NCBI GenBank assembly: GCA_963778165.1
Contig: CAVZTE010000001.1
Location: forward strand, 422,728 to 486,727
Reading direction: 5' to 3'
From: Bog-756 sp963778165
GTDB lineage: Bacteria > Actinomycetota > Acidimicrobiia > Acidimicrobiales > RAAP-2
Length of the DNA stretch: 64,000 nucleotides
Part shown: positions 40,894-49,891 of the stretch, in pieces
How the letters are laid out: each line of letters opens with the position of its first letter
Position numbering within the stretch: the first letter of the stretch is position 1
Made by a program: the position numbers and the translations under genes
The notes under the pieces: generated by a model
Seen by the model: the letters and a program-made list of their open reading frames with translations, nothing else
Told to the model about the DNA's origin: nothing
Database searches by the model: none

Positions 40894-42951
40894 ATGAGCA
40901 ACGTGGAGCCTGAGCAGTCGGGGGTGGACCCGAGCGGCGAACCACACCATTCCCCCACCGTCCGTGACAAGCCGTGGGTCATGCGGACCTACTCGGGCCA
41001 CTCGACGGCCAAGGCCTCCAACGAGCTGTACCGGACCAACTTGGCCAAGGGCCAGACCGGGCTGTCCATCGCCTTCGACCTGCCCACCCAGATCGGCTAC
41101 GACCCCGATGCTCCCGAAGCGGTGGGCGAGGTCGGCAAGGTCGGCGTGCCGGTGGCCCACCTGGGCCACATGTCCCAGCTGATGGATCAGATCCCCGTCG
41201 AGTCCATGAACACCTCGATGACCATCAACGCCACGGCGGCCTGGCTGCTCGGCCTGTACATCGCCAATGCCGAGGATCACGGGGTGGATCCGCTGGTGCT
41301 GTCCGGGACCACCCAGAACGACATCGTGAAGGAGTACCTCTCCCGGGGCACCTTCATCTTCCCGCCGCTGCCGAGCCGGCGGCTGACCGTCGACACCATC
41401 GCCTACACCGTTCGCCACGTGCCGAAGTGGAACCCCATCAACGTGTGCAGCTACCACCTGCAGGAGGCCGGAGCCAGCCCCTTCCAGGAGGTGGCCTACG
41501 CCCTGGCCACCGCCATCGGCGTCCTCGACGCCGTCCGCCAGTCCGGCCAGATCCCCGATGAGGAGTTCCCCGAGGTGGTCGGCCGGATCTCGTTCTTCGT
41601 CAATGCCGGGGTGCGCTTCGTCGAGGAGACCTGCAAGATGCGGGCCTTCACCGCGCTGTGGGAGCGGGTGTGCAGTGAGCGGTACGGGGTCACCGACCCC
41701 AAGCTCAAGCGGTTCCGCTACGGCGTGCAGGTCAACTCGCTCGGCCTCACCGAGGCCCAGCCCGAGAACAATGTGCCCCGCATCGTCCTCGAGTCCTTGG
41801 GCGTGACCCTGTCCAAGCGGGCCCGGGCCCGGGCCCTGCAGCTCCCGGCCTGGAACGAGGCCCTCGGACTGCCCCGTCCCTGGGACCAGCAGTGGTCACT
41901 GCGCATCCAGCAGATCCTGGCCTTCGAGTCGGACCTGCTCGAATACGGCGACATCTTCGACGGTTCGGTGGTCATCGAGGCCAAGACCACCGAGTTGGCC
42001 GAGGCGTCGTGGGCCGAGCTGCAGGATGTGCTGGGACTGGGTGGGGCCTTCGAGGCCATCGACGAGCTGAAGGCCCGACTGGTGGGCAGCCAGGCCGACC
42101 GGGTCCGACGGATCGAGACCGGCGAGCTGAAGGTGGTCGGGGTCAACTGCTTCACCGAGACGGCCGAATCACCCCTGGAGACGGCGGGGGACCAGTCCGG
42201 CAAGGGCGGGCCCCACATCGAGTCCATCCTGCGGGTGGACCCGGCCGTCGAGTCCGAGCTGCGGGTGGACGTGGAGAACTGGCGGGCCCGTCGCCAGCCG
42301 GCTCCGGTGCGTCAGGCCCTCGACGATCTGAAGCGGGCTGCCGAGGGGACCGACAACATGATGCCGGCCACCATCGCCCTGGCCCACGCCGGCGGGACCA
42401 CCGGCGAGTGGGCCGGCGCCCTCCGGGAGGTGTTCGGTGAGTACCGGGCCCCCACCGGGGTCCGGGGCGGGGTGGGCCATCGGGGCACCGAGTTCCGGAC
42501 GGTGAGGTCGCGGGTCCGGGCCTGGTCCGAACGGGCCGGTGGGCCCCCCAAGCTGCTGGTGGCCAAGCCCGGGCTCGACGGTCACTCCAACGGGGCCGAG
42601 CAGATCGCCGTGGCCGCCCGCGATGCCGGCTTCGAGGTCATCTACCAGGGGATCCGGCTGTCGCCGGCGGAGATCGCCGCCGCGGCCCGGGATGAGGACG
42701 TCGACGTGGTGGGGATCTCCATCCTCTCGGGCAGCCACCTCGAGCTGGTGCCCGAAGTGGTCGACCGGCTCCGGGCCGCAGGGGTCGAGGCCCCGGTGGT
42801 GGTCGGCGGGATCATCCCCCCCGAGGACGCCGAGATCCTGCTGGGCAAAGGGGTGGCCCGGGTGTACACCCCCAAGGACTTCGAGATCGGGCCGATGATG
42901 GACGACATGCTGCGACTGGCCGAGCAGTACCGGGCCACCGCCCCGGTCTGA
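40894..42951 (+). CDS. ecm: Coenzyme B12-dependent ethylmalonyl-CoA mutase (MeaA/Ecm type)
   Basis: 685 residues. Catalytic domain at the N-terminus: VMRTYSGHSTAKASNELY, GLSIAFDLPTQIGYD, MNTSMTINATAAWLL and SGTTQNDIVKEYLSRG. The B12 domain is at the C-terminus: KPGLDGHSNGAEQ near 560 with the D-x-H-x-x-G cobalt-ligand motif, SILSGSH and VVGGIIPPED. Several blocks, such as YRTNLAKGQTGLS and YHLQEAGASP, recall MeaA/ethylmalonyl-CoA mutase sequences rather than the large methylmalonyl-CoA mutase subunit. The presence of Ccr nearby supports that reading. Methylmalonyl-CoA mutase remains the alternative. Confidence 0.87.
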   Translation: MSNVEPEQSGVDPSGEPHHSPTVRDKPWVMRTYSGHSTAKASNELYRTNLAKGQTGLSIAFDLPTQIGYDPDAPEAVGEVGKVGVPVAHLGHMSQLMDQIPVESMNTSMTINATAAWLLGLYIANAEDHGVDPLVLSGTTQNDIVKEYLSRGTFIFPPLPSRRLTVDTIAYTVRHVPKWNPINVCSYHLQEAGASPFQEVAYALATAIGVLDAVRQSGQIPDEEFPEVVGRISFFVNAGVRFVEETCKMRAFTALWERVCSERYGVTDPKLKRFRYGVQVNSLGLTEAQPENNVPRIVLESLGVTLSKRARARALQLPAWNEALGLPRPWDQQWSLRIQQILAFESDLLEYGDIFDGSVVIEAKTTELAEASWAELQDVLGLGGAFEAIDELKARLVGSQADRVRRIETGELKVVGVNCFTETAESPLETAGDQSGKGGPHIESILRVDPAVESELRVDVENWRARRQPAPVRQALDDLKRAAEGTDNMMPATIALAHAGGTTGEWAGALREVFGEYRAPTGVRGGVGHRGTEFRTVRSRVRAWSERAGGPPKLLVAKPGLDGHSNGAEQIAVAARDAGFEVIYQGIRLSPAEIAAAARDEDVDVVGISILSGSHLELVPEVVDRLRAAGVEAPVVVGGIIPPEDAEILLGKGVARVYTPKDFEIGPMMDDMLRLAEQYRATAPV

Positions 42952-43013
42952 GGGCACCGCCAGAACCTCCGACGCTCCGCCCTTTCGCTACCACCACCGG
43001 GTAGCTTCGCCGG

Positions 43014-43850
43014 GTGCCCACCCGCCGCAACCCCATGGCCGGCATCCTCTCGGGGCCCATCGACGCGCCGCCCGAGGACAAGTTGGCCCGGGTGTACCCC
43101 AACGTCGAGGCCGTCCCCGGCATGACCCTGCGCCACCGGGCCAGCGGGTTCGGTGGGGCACTGGTCCGGGTCGAGGGAGGAGGCGTGGAGATCCGGGGGC
43201 ACACCGGGCTCGAGCGGGTCTTCCGCCTGGCCCCCGGGGCCTTCATCGTGGACGGCCGGGCCGTCTCCCTGGTCCGGCCGGCGGCCAACAGCTCGTCCGG
43301 GGCAGCGTCCATCACCGCCTCGGGATCGGTGGCCGTCACCGGGGCGCCGGCCCGGGTGGCCCGGGCCGGACGGCTGTGGGTGGAGGGCGTCCACGACGCC
43401 GAACTGGTGGAGCGGGTCTGGGGTGACGACCTCCGGGTCGAGGGCGTGGTGGTGGAGCGGCTCGACGGGATCGACCACCTGGGGGCGGCCATCAAGGAGT
43501 TCCGACCCGGCCCGGCCCGCAAGCTCGGGGTGCTGGTCGACCATCTGGTCGAGGGCAGCAAGGAATGGCGCATCGCCGCCGACGTCCGACATCCCCAGGT
43601 GCTGGTCACCGGAACGCCCTTCGTCGACGTGTGGGAGGCGGTGAAGCCGTCGGTGCTGGGCATCGAAGGGTGGCCCCGGATCCCCCGGGGCGTGGAGTGG
43701 AAGTCCGGGGTCTGCCAGGCCCTCGGGTTCGGGGATCCCCCCACCGCCTGGAGGCGCATCGTGGCCTCGGTCAGCTCCTACGCCGACCTGGAGCCGGCCC
43801 TGGTGGGAGCGGTGGAACAGCTCATCGACTTCGTGACCGACCCCAACTGA
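43014..43850 (+). CDS. DUF3097 family protein
   Basis: 278 residues, GTG start (an ATG at codon 8 is possible). Matches the actinobacterial DUF3097 pattern: RLWVEGVHDAELVERVWGDD near 122, LGVLVDHLVEGSKEW near 170, VLVTGTPFVDVWEAVKP near 196, PRGVEWKSGVCQALGF near 224. No function is established. The WVEGVHDAELV and DVWEAVKP parts recall a Toprim-like nucleic-acid fold, which is only a guess. It is 62 bp after the mutase on the same strand. Confidence 0.88.
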   Translation: MPTRRNPMAGILSGPIDAPPEDKLARVYPNVEAVPGMTLRHRASGFGGALVRVEGGGVEIRGHTGLERVFRLAPGAFIVDGRAVSLVRPAANSSSGAASITASGSVAVTGAPARVARAGRLWVEGVHDAELVERVWGDDLRVEGVVVERLDGIDHLGAAIKEFRPGPARKLGVLVDHLVEGSKEWRIAADVRHPQVLVTGTPFVDVWEAVKPSVLGIEGWPRIPRGVEWKSGVCQALGFGDPPTAWRRIVASVSSYADLEPALVGAVEQLIDFVTDPN

Positions 43851-43898
43851 CCCGGTCGCGATCCGCACGGGGACGGTGGGCGGTCAGGGGCTGTGTGC

Positions 43899-44126
43899 TC
43901 AGCCTCCGGCCCAGGGCCGGTCCCGCCGGGTGGTGGCCGGACGGGACCACCACCGCCCGCTGAACCGCCACGCCGGCGGACGTTGGTGCTGGTCGGCCAG
44001 GACCAGGCGGGGCCGGGGCCAGGCCTGGTCCACCGCCGCGGCCAGGACGGCCAGTACCTCGGGATCGATCTCCGGCCGCGGGGCGATGCCGGTCGGTGAG
44101 GTGGCCGCGTCGTTCCCCGGTGTCAC
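43899..44126 (-). CDS. Small acyl-CoA carboxylase epsilon-like subunit
   Basis: 75 residues, starting GTG at 44126 in a GTGA overlap with the pccB stop. An N-terminal PEIDPEVLAVLAAAVDQAW helix and a C-terminal tail with AWRFSGRWWSRPATTRRDRPW. Actinobacterial carboxylases of this type often carry such a short, rapidly changing epsilon peptide directly after the beta gene; it holds alpha and beta together. Similarity is weak, as is normal for epsilon, so position is the main argument. Confidence 0.65.
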   Translation of the reverse strand: MTPGNDAATSPTGIAPRPEIDPEVLAVLAAAVDQAWPRPRLVLADQHQRPPAWRFSGRWWSRPATTRRDRPWAGG

Positions 44127-45679
44127 AGGGGCATGTTCCCGTGCTTGCGCTTGGGCAGGTCCTCGCGCTTGGACACCAGCAGGGCCAGGCTCCGCACCAG
44201 GATGCGCCTGGTCTCGGCGGGGTCGATGACATCGTCCACGTAGCCCCGCTCGGCGGCGGCATAGGGATTGGCGTACCGCTCGGTGTACTCCTCGACCAGC
44301 TCCTTGCGCCGGCCCACCGGATCCACCGCCTCGGCCAGGTCCCGCCGGTAGACGATCTCGACCGCGCCCTCGGGCCCCATCACGGCCAGCTCGGCCGAGG
44401 GCCAGGCGTAGGCCAGGTCCGCCCCGATGGACTTGGAGTTCATGACCACGTACGCCCCGCCGTAGGCCTTCCGGGTGATGATCTGCACCCGGGGCACGGT
44501 GGACTCGCAGTAGGCGTAGAGCAGCTTGGCCCCGTGGCGGATGATGCCTCCGTACTCCTGGTCGGTGCCGGGCATGAAGCCGGGGACGTCCACGAAGGTG
44601 ATCAGCGGGACGTTGAAGGCATCGCAGGTGCGCACGAAGCGGGCGCCCTTCTCCGAGGCGTCGATGTTGAGCACCCCGGCCAGCATCTGGGGCTGGTTCC
44701 CCACGATGCCCACCGACCGGCCGTCGATGCGGGCGAACCCGCACACCAGGTTCATGGCCCAGTGGTGGTTGACCTCGAAGAACTCGCCGTCGTCGACCAC
44801 CGCCTCGATGACCTTCTTCATGTCGTAGGGCTGGTTGGGCGAGGCCGGCATGAGCTCGGTCAGTTCGGGCGTGAGGCGTTCGGGATCGTCGGCGGACGCC
44901 ACCAGCGGCGCCTCCTCCAGATTGTTGGAGGGCAGGAAGCTCAACAGGTACCGGACGTCGTCGAGGCAGGACTTCTCGTCGGGGGCCACGAAGGCCGCCA
45001 CCCCGGACTTGGTGGCATGGCTCATGGCCCCACCCAGCTCCTCCAGGGTCACGTCCTCACCGGTCACCGTCTTGACCACGTCGGGCCCGGTGATGAACAT
45101 GTGGCTGGTCCCCTGCACCATGAAGATGAAGTCGGTCATGGCCGGGCTGTAGACCGCGCCCCCGGCGCAGGGGCCCAGGATCACGCTGATCTGGGGGATC
45201 ACCCCGGAGGCCTCGGCATTGCGGTGGAAGATGCCCCCGTAGGAGTGCAGCGAGACCACGCCCTCCTGAATGCGGGCCCCGGCTCCGTCGTTGAGTCCGA
45301 TCATGGGCACGCCGATCGACGTGGCCAGGTCCATCACCTTGTGGATCTTCTCGGCGAACACTTCGCCCAGCGCTCCGCCGAACACCGTGAAGTCCTGGCT
45401 GAACACGCAGACCCGGCGGCCGTCGATGGTGCCGAACCCGGTGATGACACCGTCGGTATAGGGGCGGTTCTCCTCGAGGCCCATGCCGTGGGCCCGGTGG
45501 CGGGCCAGCATGTCCAGCTCCTGGAAGGAGCCGTCGTCGAGCAGGTAGTCGATGCGCTCGCGGGCAGTCATCTTCCCCTTGGCGTGGTGCTTCTCCACCG
45601 CCCGGGGGGAGCCGGCATTGCGGGCCTGCTCGCGGCGCTCGGCCAGTTCTTCGAGTCGTTGGGTCATCGGGTGATCCAT
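44123..45679 (-). CDS. pccB: Propionyl-CoA carboxylase beta subunit
   Basis: Carboxyltransferase that moves CO2 from biotin to propionyl-CoA (or acetyl-CoA). 518 residues. N-terminal carboxyltransferase half: KMTARERIDYLLDDGSF, FGGALGEVFAEKI, IGLNDGAGARIQEG and GPCAGGAVYSPA. C-terminal half: FVDVPGFMPGTDQEYGG and RKAYGGAYVVM. Length and motifs are typical of actinobacterial AccD5/PccB. No alpha (biotin) subunit is in the window. Fits with Ccr and Ecm: propionyl-CoA from that pathway needs this enzyme. Confidence 0.93.
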   Translation of the reverse strand: MDHPMTQRLEELAERREQARNAGSPRAVEKHHAKGKMTARERIDYLLDDGSFQELDMLARHRAHGMGLEENRPYTDGVITGFGTIDGRRVCVFSQDFTVFGGALGEVFAEKIHKVMDLATSIGVPMIGLNDGAGARIQEGVVSLHSYGGIFHRNAEASGVIPQISVILGPCAGGAVYSPAMTDFIFMVQGTSHMFITGPDVVKTVTGEDVTLEELGGAMSHATKSGVAAFVAPDEKSCLDDVRYLLSFLPSNNLEEAPLVASADDPERLTPELTELMPASPNQPYDMKKVIEAVVDDGEFFEVNHHWAMNLVCGFARIDGRSVGIVGNQPQMLAGVLNIDASEKGARFVRTCDAFNVPLITFVDVPGFMPGTDQEYGGIIRHGAKLLYAYCESTVPRVQIITRKAYGGAYVVMNSKSIGADLAYAWPSAELAVMGPEGAVEIVYRRDLAEAVDPVGRRKELVEEYTERYANPYAAAERGYVDDVIDPAETRRILVRSLALLVSKREDLPKRKHGNMPL

Positions 45680-45731
45680 GGACAGTGAGGCTATCGGAAC
45701 CGCGGTTGGGGTCCCGCCCGCCGGCCTGATC

Positions 45732-46715
45732 TCAGCCCGGGGAGTTGACCCAGTGGGGCCCGCACCACACGTAGGTCACCGGGTTGCCGGGGCCGGCCCC
45801 CAGGTAGGGCTCCACGCTCTTGCCCACATACCGCTTCTCCAGCTCCGGATCGGGTGAACCCACGAAGGAGAACCGGTCGGGAGGTCGGCTGGCCCCGGTG
45901 TCAACCACCGGCCCCTCGCGGCCCGGGCCGGCCGGGGCCGGCTCCCACCGTTCGATCCGGTAGACCCCGACCACCACCTCGCCGGCCACGGTGGCCGCCC
46001 ACCGGGGAGAGCGGGGGGAGTCCAGGTCGATCCACCGGCGCCCCACCCGCCACTCGTGGCGGACCTGCTCATAGGAGGCATCGGCGCCGACCCCGCCCAC
46101 CCGCAACAGCACCAGCTGGTGGGCCCGCTTGATCTTGGCGCGCTTGGTCAACAGGGCGTTGACCTCACTGGCGCTGCGGCGCTGGCGTTCGAGGGTGGGA
46201 GCACCGTGAAGGCCCAGGGCCTCGTGGGTGGCCGCTTCGACCACCAGGGCCTCCTCCGGAGAGAGGCCGTGCCGGAGGATGTCGATGCGGACGGCACGGT
46301 CACCCGACTCCACCTGGCGTATGCGCTCCAGCACCGGATCCTCCTCGCGGGGGACGGGACGCCCCGCGGACTCCCGAGCCGACTGCACCAGGCGGAAGCA
46401 GCGGTCCTTCCGGCCGTGGCCGACGTAGAAGGGCCGTCCGGTCCGGGGGTCGACCAACAGGTAGACGTACGACCCCAACTTGGACCACACCCCGGGTGAG
46501 AACCCGGGCTCCGGCTCACCGGTATCGGGGGCCTCCGGTGGGCGGGGTCGGACGTCGACCACCGGCTCCAGGGGACCGTCGGCGGCCCCGGGCACCGCTA
46601 CCGAGGGGACAGCGGCCGGCGGGCGCTCCTGATCGGTGGGGGCGGGAAGGCTGGCCACACCGATGGGGGGCACCTCCGCCACCACAGAGTCGTAGGGCGG
46701 CCCGGCCGGTGCCAC
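45732..46715 (-). CDS. GIY-YIG domain protein (COG3680/LEM-3-like)
   Basis: 327 residues. A Pro-rich low-complexity N-terminus (about 1-75) precedes a GIY-YIG nuclease-like domain: SYVYLLVDPRTGRPFYVGHG near 82-100, Arg in RKDRCFRL, and the glutamate helix EEALVVEAATHEALGL near 150. The C-terminal part, with VVGVYRIERWEP and ELEKRYVGKSV, resembles the second domain of COG3680 proteins. Members of this group are largely uncharacterised; eukaryotic LEM-3 nucleases share the domain. It lies between pccB (52 bp) and the epimerase (27 bp) in one same-strand run, a surprising place for a nuclease. Confidence 0.8.
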   Translation of the reverse strand: MAPAGPPYDSVVAEVPPIGVASLPAPTDQERPPAAVPSVAVPGAADGPLEPVVDVRPRPPEAPDTGEPEPGFSPGVWSKLGSYVYLLVDPRTGRPFYVGHGRKDRCFRLVQSARESAGRPVPREEDPVLERIRQVESGDRAVRIDILRHGLSPEEALVVEAATHEALGLHGAPTLERQRRSASEVNALLTKRAKIKRAHQLVLLRVGGVGADASYEQVRHEWRVGRRWIDLDSPRSPRWAATVAGEVVVGVYRIERWEPAPAGPGREGPVVDTGASRPPDRFSFVGSPDPELEKRYVGKSVEPYLGAGPGNPVTYVWCGPHWVNSPG

Positions 46716-46742
46716 AGTGGCGGGGTCGATCGATGCGATCGC

Positions 46743-47159
46743 TTACTCCTGCACCAGCTCGATCAGCGTGCCGAAGGCACCCTTGGGATGGATGAAGGCC
46801 ACCGTGGTCCCCCGCGACCCGGGTCGGGGCTCCTGGTCGATGACCCGGCCCCCGTGGTCCTTGACCGACTGGAGAGCGGCCGCGCAGTCAGCCACCCGGT
46901 AGCCGACGTGGTGGAGCCCCTCCCCCTTCTTCTCCAGGTACACCGCCACCGGCGAGTCCTCGCGGATGGGGGTGAGCAGTTGGACGTAGCTGTCCGCCAC
47001 TTTCAGGAGGGCCTCTTCGACACCGTCGGACTCCACCCGCTCGCGGTGGTCGACCGTGGCCCCGAAGGTCTCGGCGTAGTAGGCGATGGCCGCCTCCAGG
47101 TCCTGGACGGCGATGGCCACATGGTCGATCTCGGTGAGCATGGGCTCGGTCACCGGCAC
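46743..47159 (-). CDS. epi: Methylmalonyl/ethylmalonyl-CoA epimerase
   Basis: Interconverts the 2R and 2S forms of methylmalonyl-CoA; the same enzyme also serves ethylmalonyl-CoA. 138 residues, VOC (glyoxalase) fold with two beta-alpha-beta-beta-beta units: EIDHVAIAVQDLEAAIAYY with the metal His near 13, then YLEKKGEGLHHVGYRV with the second His pair and HPKGAFGTLIELVQ with the last metal Glu. Seven bp after ccr, so co-translated with it. Confidence 0.93.
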   Translation of the reverse strand: MPVTEPMLTEIDHVAIAVQDLEAAIAYYAETFGATVDHRERVESDGVEEALLKVADSYVQLLTPIREDSPVAVYLEKKGEGLHHVGYRVADCAAALQSVKDHGGRVIDQEPRPGSRGTTVAFIHPKGAFGTLIELVQE

Positions 47160-47166
47160 ACCCTCC

Positions 47167-48528
47167 TCATCCTTCGTGTCTCCGGAACAAGGTGATCCGG
47201 TCCTCTCCCACCTCGGCCCGGAACTCGGGGTCGTCGATGCCCTGGCCGGTCTGATCGGCCAGGCACAGGACTCCGATCTTGCCCTCGTGGAGGTTGCGGT
47301 GGACCTGATAGGTGGCCTCGCCCACGTGCTCCAACGGGTGGACGGCCGACAGGGCCGGCTGGATCTTTCCCTCGCACACCAGCTGGTTGGCGTCCCACGC
47401 CTCCCGGTAGTTGGCGAAGTGCGACCCCTTGATGGTCTTGAGCTTCATCCACAGGTGCCGGTTGTCGTACTCGATCATGTAGCCCGAGGTGGCGGCGCAG
47501 GTCACGATGATGCCTCCCCGCTTGGCCGCGAACACCGACGCCCCCATGGTCTGGCGGCCGGGATGCTCGAACACGATGTCCACGTCGTCGCCGACCAGGC
47601 CCCGGATGTCCTTGCCCAGCCGCCGCCATTCCGACTCGTCCTGGGTGTTCTGGTCCTTCCAGAATCGGTAGTTGGCCACCTTGCGGTCGATCACCGCCTC
47701 CACGCCGAGGTCGTGGAGGAGTTCCACCTTGGAGGGTGAGGAGACCACACCGACCGGAGTCCCGCCCCCGTTGAGCACGTACTGGACGGCGTAGGCCCCG
47801 AGACCGCCCGACGCCCCCCACACCAGCACCTTGTCCCCCTGGGTCATCTTGGCCCCGTTCTTCGACACCAGCATCCGGTAGGAGGTGGAGTTGCACAGGG
47901 CGTTGACGGCGGCCTCCTCCCAGGTCAGGTGGGTGGGCTTGGGCATCAGCTGGTTGGCCTTGACCACGGCCAGATCGGCCAGGCCGCCGAAGTTGGTCTC
48001 GTACCCCCAGATGCGCTGGTTGTCGGCCAGCATGGAGTCGTCGTGGGCACTCGGGCTCTGGTCGTCCACGTAGTTGCAGTGCACGGTGACCTTGTCCCCG
48101 GGCCTCCACTTGCGCACCGCCGACCCCACCCTGAGCACCACGCCGGAGGCATCCGAGCCGACCACGTGGTAGTCGAGGGCGTGGCGCTTGCCCCAGGCGC
48201 TCTCCTTGCCCAACCGGTCGAGGAAGCCGAAGGTAGGCAACGGTTCGAAGATGGAGGTCCACACGGTATTGAAGTTGATGGAGCTGGCCATGACGGCGAT
48301 GTAGGCCTCGTCCGGGGCCAGCTCGGGAACGGCCACCTCATCGATGTGCAGCGACTTCCTGGGGTCCTTGTCCTCGGAGGCCAGGCCGTCGAACATCCCC
48401 ACCTCGTCACGGCGGACGAACGCCGCCCGGTAGGAATCGGGGAGCGGGATCTCCGCCAACTCCTCCCCTGGGACGCCTGCTTGGATGGCTGAGAGGAACT
48501 CCTGCATGGGCAGTGAGGATAGTCCCAT
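47167..48528 (-). CDS. ccr: Crotonyl-CoA carboxylase/reductase
   Basis: NADPH-dependent reductive carboxylation of crotonyl-CoA to ethylmalonyl-CoA, the key step of the ethylmalonyl-CoA pathway and a source of ethylmalonyl units for polyketides. 453 residues, MDR superfamily. Family signs: SSINFNTVWTSIFEPLPTFG, HVVGSDASGVVLRVG, RIWGYETNFGGLADLAVVK, LVWGASGGLGAYAVQY (nucleotide loop), YRFWKDQNTQDESEW, DIVFEHPGR and GSHFANYREAWDAN. These separate it from ordinary crotonyl-CoA or quinone reductases. First gene of the run ccr-epi-GIY-YIG-pccB-epsilon, divergent from the thiolase. Confidence 0.93.
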   Translation of the reverse strand: MGLSSLPMQEFLSAIQAGVPGEELAEIPLPDSYRAAFVRRDEVGMFDGLASEDKDPRKSLHIDEVAVPELAPDEAYIAVMASSINFNTVWTSIFEPLPTFGFLDRLGKESAWGKRHALDYHVVGSDASGVVLRVGSAVRKWRPGDKVTVHCNYVDDQSPSAHDDSMLADNQRIWGYETNFGGLADLAVVKANQLMPKPTHLTWEEAAVNALCNSTSYRMLVSKNGAKMTQGDKVLVWGASGGLGAYAVQYVLNGGGTPVGVVSSPSKVELLHDLGVEAVIDRKVANYRFWKDQNTQDESEWRRLGKDIRGLVGDDVDIVFEHPGRQTMGASVFAAKRGGIIVTCAATSGYMIEYDNRHLWMKLKTIKGSHFANYREAWDANQLVCEGKIQPALSAVHPLEHVGEATYQVHRNLHEGKIGVLCLADQTGQGIDDPEFRAEVGEDRITLFRRHEG

Positions 48529-48692
48529 CGTCGGCGACGGTTCCTCGGACGTCGAGGGCCCGATCCGGGGAGCGGCCCGGGGCCGCCGGGCCCGGGTGGT
48601 GGTCCGAGCCGGGGAGGCCGTATCATGGGGCGGTCGTAGCGGGCCCGTGGGGGGCCGCCACCTGAACTGGCCACCAGGCCGCGGAGGACGTC

Positions 48693-49874
48693 ATGCCCGG
48701 AACCGTCATCGTCACTGGGGCCCGGACCCCGATCGGCAAGCTCTCGGGGGCCCTGGGGGGCTTCGCCGCCACCGAGCTCGGAGGATTCGCCATCGCCGGG
48801 GCCCTCGAGCGGGCCGGCCTCAAGCCGGAGCAGGTGGATTACGTCTTTATGGGACAGGTGATCCTGGCCGGGACGGGACAGATCACCGCCCGTCAGGCTG
48901 CGGTCAACGCCGGCATCCCGATGTCGGTCCCCGCCACCACCGTGAACAAGGTCTGCCTCTCGGGCCTCAACGCCATCTACCTGGCCGACCTCATGATCAA
49001 TGCCGGCGACGCCGACATCGTGGTAGCCGGCGGGATGGAGTCGATGACCCAGGCTCCCTACCTGCTGCCGGGGGCCCGGGGCGGCTACCGGCTCGGGGAT
49101 GCCACCGTGGTCGACTCGATGATGTACGACGGGCTGTTCTGCGCCTTCGACCAGCGGGCCATGGGGCTCTCCACCGAGGTGTACAACGGGGCCGACGGGG
49201 TCGCACGGGACCGACAGGACGCCTTTGCCGCCCAGTCCCACGAGCGGGCGGCCGCGGCCATCAAGGACGGAAAGTTCGCCGACGAGATCATCCCGGTGAG
49301 CGTGCCCCAGCGCAAGGGGGACCCGCTGATCGTGGACACCGACGAGGGCGTCCGTCCCGAGACCACCGCCGAATCCCTGGGCAAGCTGCGGCCGGCCTTC
49401 GACAAGTCCGGGACCATCACCGCCGGCAACGCCTCCCAGATCTCCGACGGCGGCGCCGCGGTCATCGTGATGTCCAAGGCCAAAGCCGAAGAGCTGGGGC
49501 TCTCCCCGCTCGGTGAACTGGTCAGCTACGGACAGGTGGCCGGCCCCGATCCGTCGTTGCTGCACCAGCCGTCCAATGCCACCTCGGTGGCCCTGGCCAA
49601 GGCCGGCCTCACCACCAAGGACATCGACATCTTCGAGATCAACGAGGCCTTTGCCGCGGTGGGGTGCGCCTCCAGCCAGCAGTTGGGCGTCGGCGACGAC
49701 GTGGTCAACGTCAACGGCGGTGCCATCGCCCTGGGCCACCCGGTCGGGATGTCGGGTACCCGGCTGGCCCTTACCTCGCTGTTCGAGTTGAAGCGCCGGG
49801 GTGGCGGCACGGCCGCCGTGAGCCTGTGCGGTGGTGGTGGCCAAGGGGATGCGGCCATCCTGCGCACCCTCTGA
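48693..49874 (+). CDS. phaA: Acetyl-CoA acetyltransferase
   Basis: Thiolase that joins two acetyl-CoA to acetoacetyl-CoA (or cleaves the reverse). 393 residues. Nucleophile Cys88 in NKVCLSGLNA, His near 348 in GHPVGMSG and Cys near 379 in SLCGGGGQG. MTQAPYLLPGARGG near 113 is the usual substrate loop. Divergently placed 164 bp from ccr; the shared gap should hold the promoters for both. Supplies the first step of the Ccr pathway or of polyhydroxybutyrate synthesis; no phaB or phaC is seen. Confidence 0.95.
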   Translation: MPGTVIVTGARTPIGKLSGALGGFAATELGGFAIAGALERAGLKPEQVDYVFMGQVILAGTGQITARQAAVNAGIPMSVPATTVNKVCLSGLNAIYLADLMINAGDADIVVAGGMESMTQAPYLLPGARGGYRLGDATVVDSMMYDGLFCAFDQRAMGLSTEVYNGADGVARDRQDAFAAQSHERAAAAIKDGKFADEIIPVSVPQRKGDPLIVDTDEGVRPETTAESLGKLRPAFDKSGTITAGNASQISDGGAAVIVMSKAKAEELGLSPLGELVSYGQVAGPDPSLLHQPSNATSVALAKAGLTTKDIDIFEINEAFAAVGCASSQQLGVGDDVVNVNGGAIALGHPVGMSGTRLALTSLFELKRRGGGTAAVSLCGGGGQGDAAILRTL

Positions 49875-49891
49875 CCGGGAACGCCCCGCCG

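Noticed and set aside
40894..42951. Methylmalonyl-CoA mutase call for the B12 mutase
   Set aside because: Sequence blocks match the MeaA/ethylmalonyl-CoA mutase group better and ccr is nearby; kept only as the alternative.
44096..45688. 530-residue plus-strand frame opposite pccB
   Set aside because: Shadow of a conserved GC-rich gene, His/Val/Gly-rich, no start signal.
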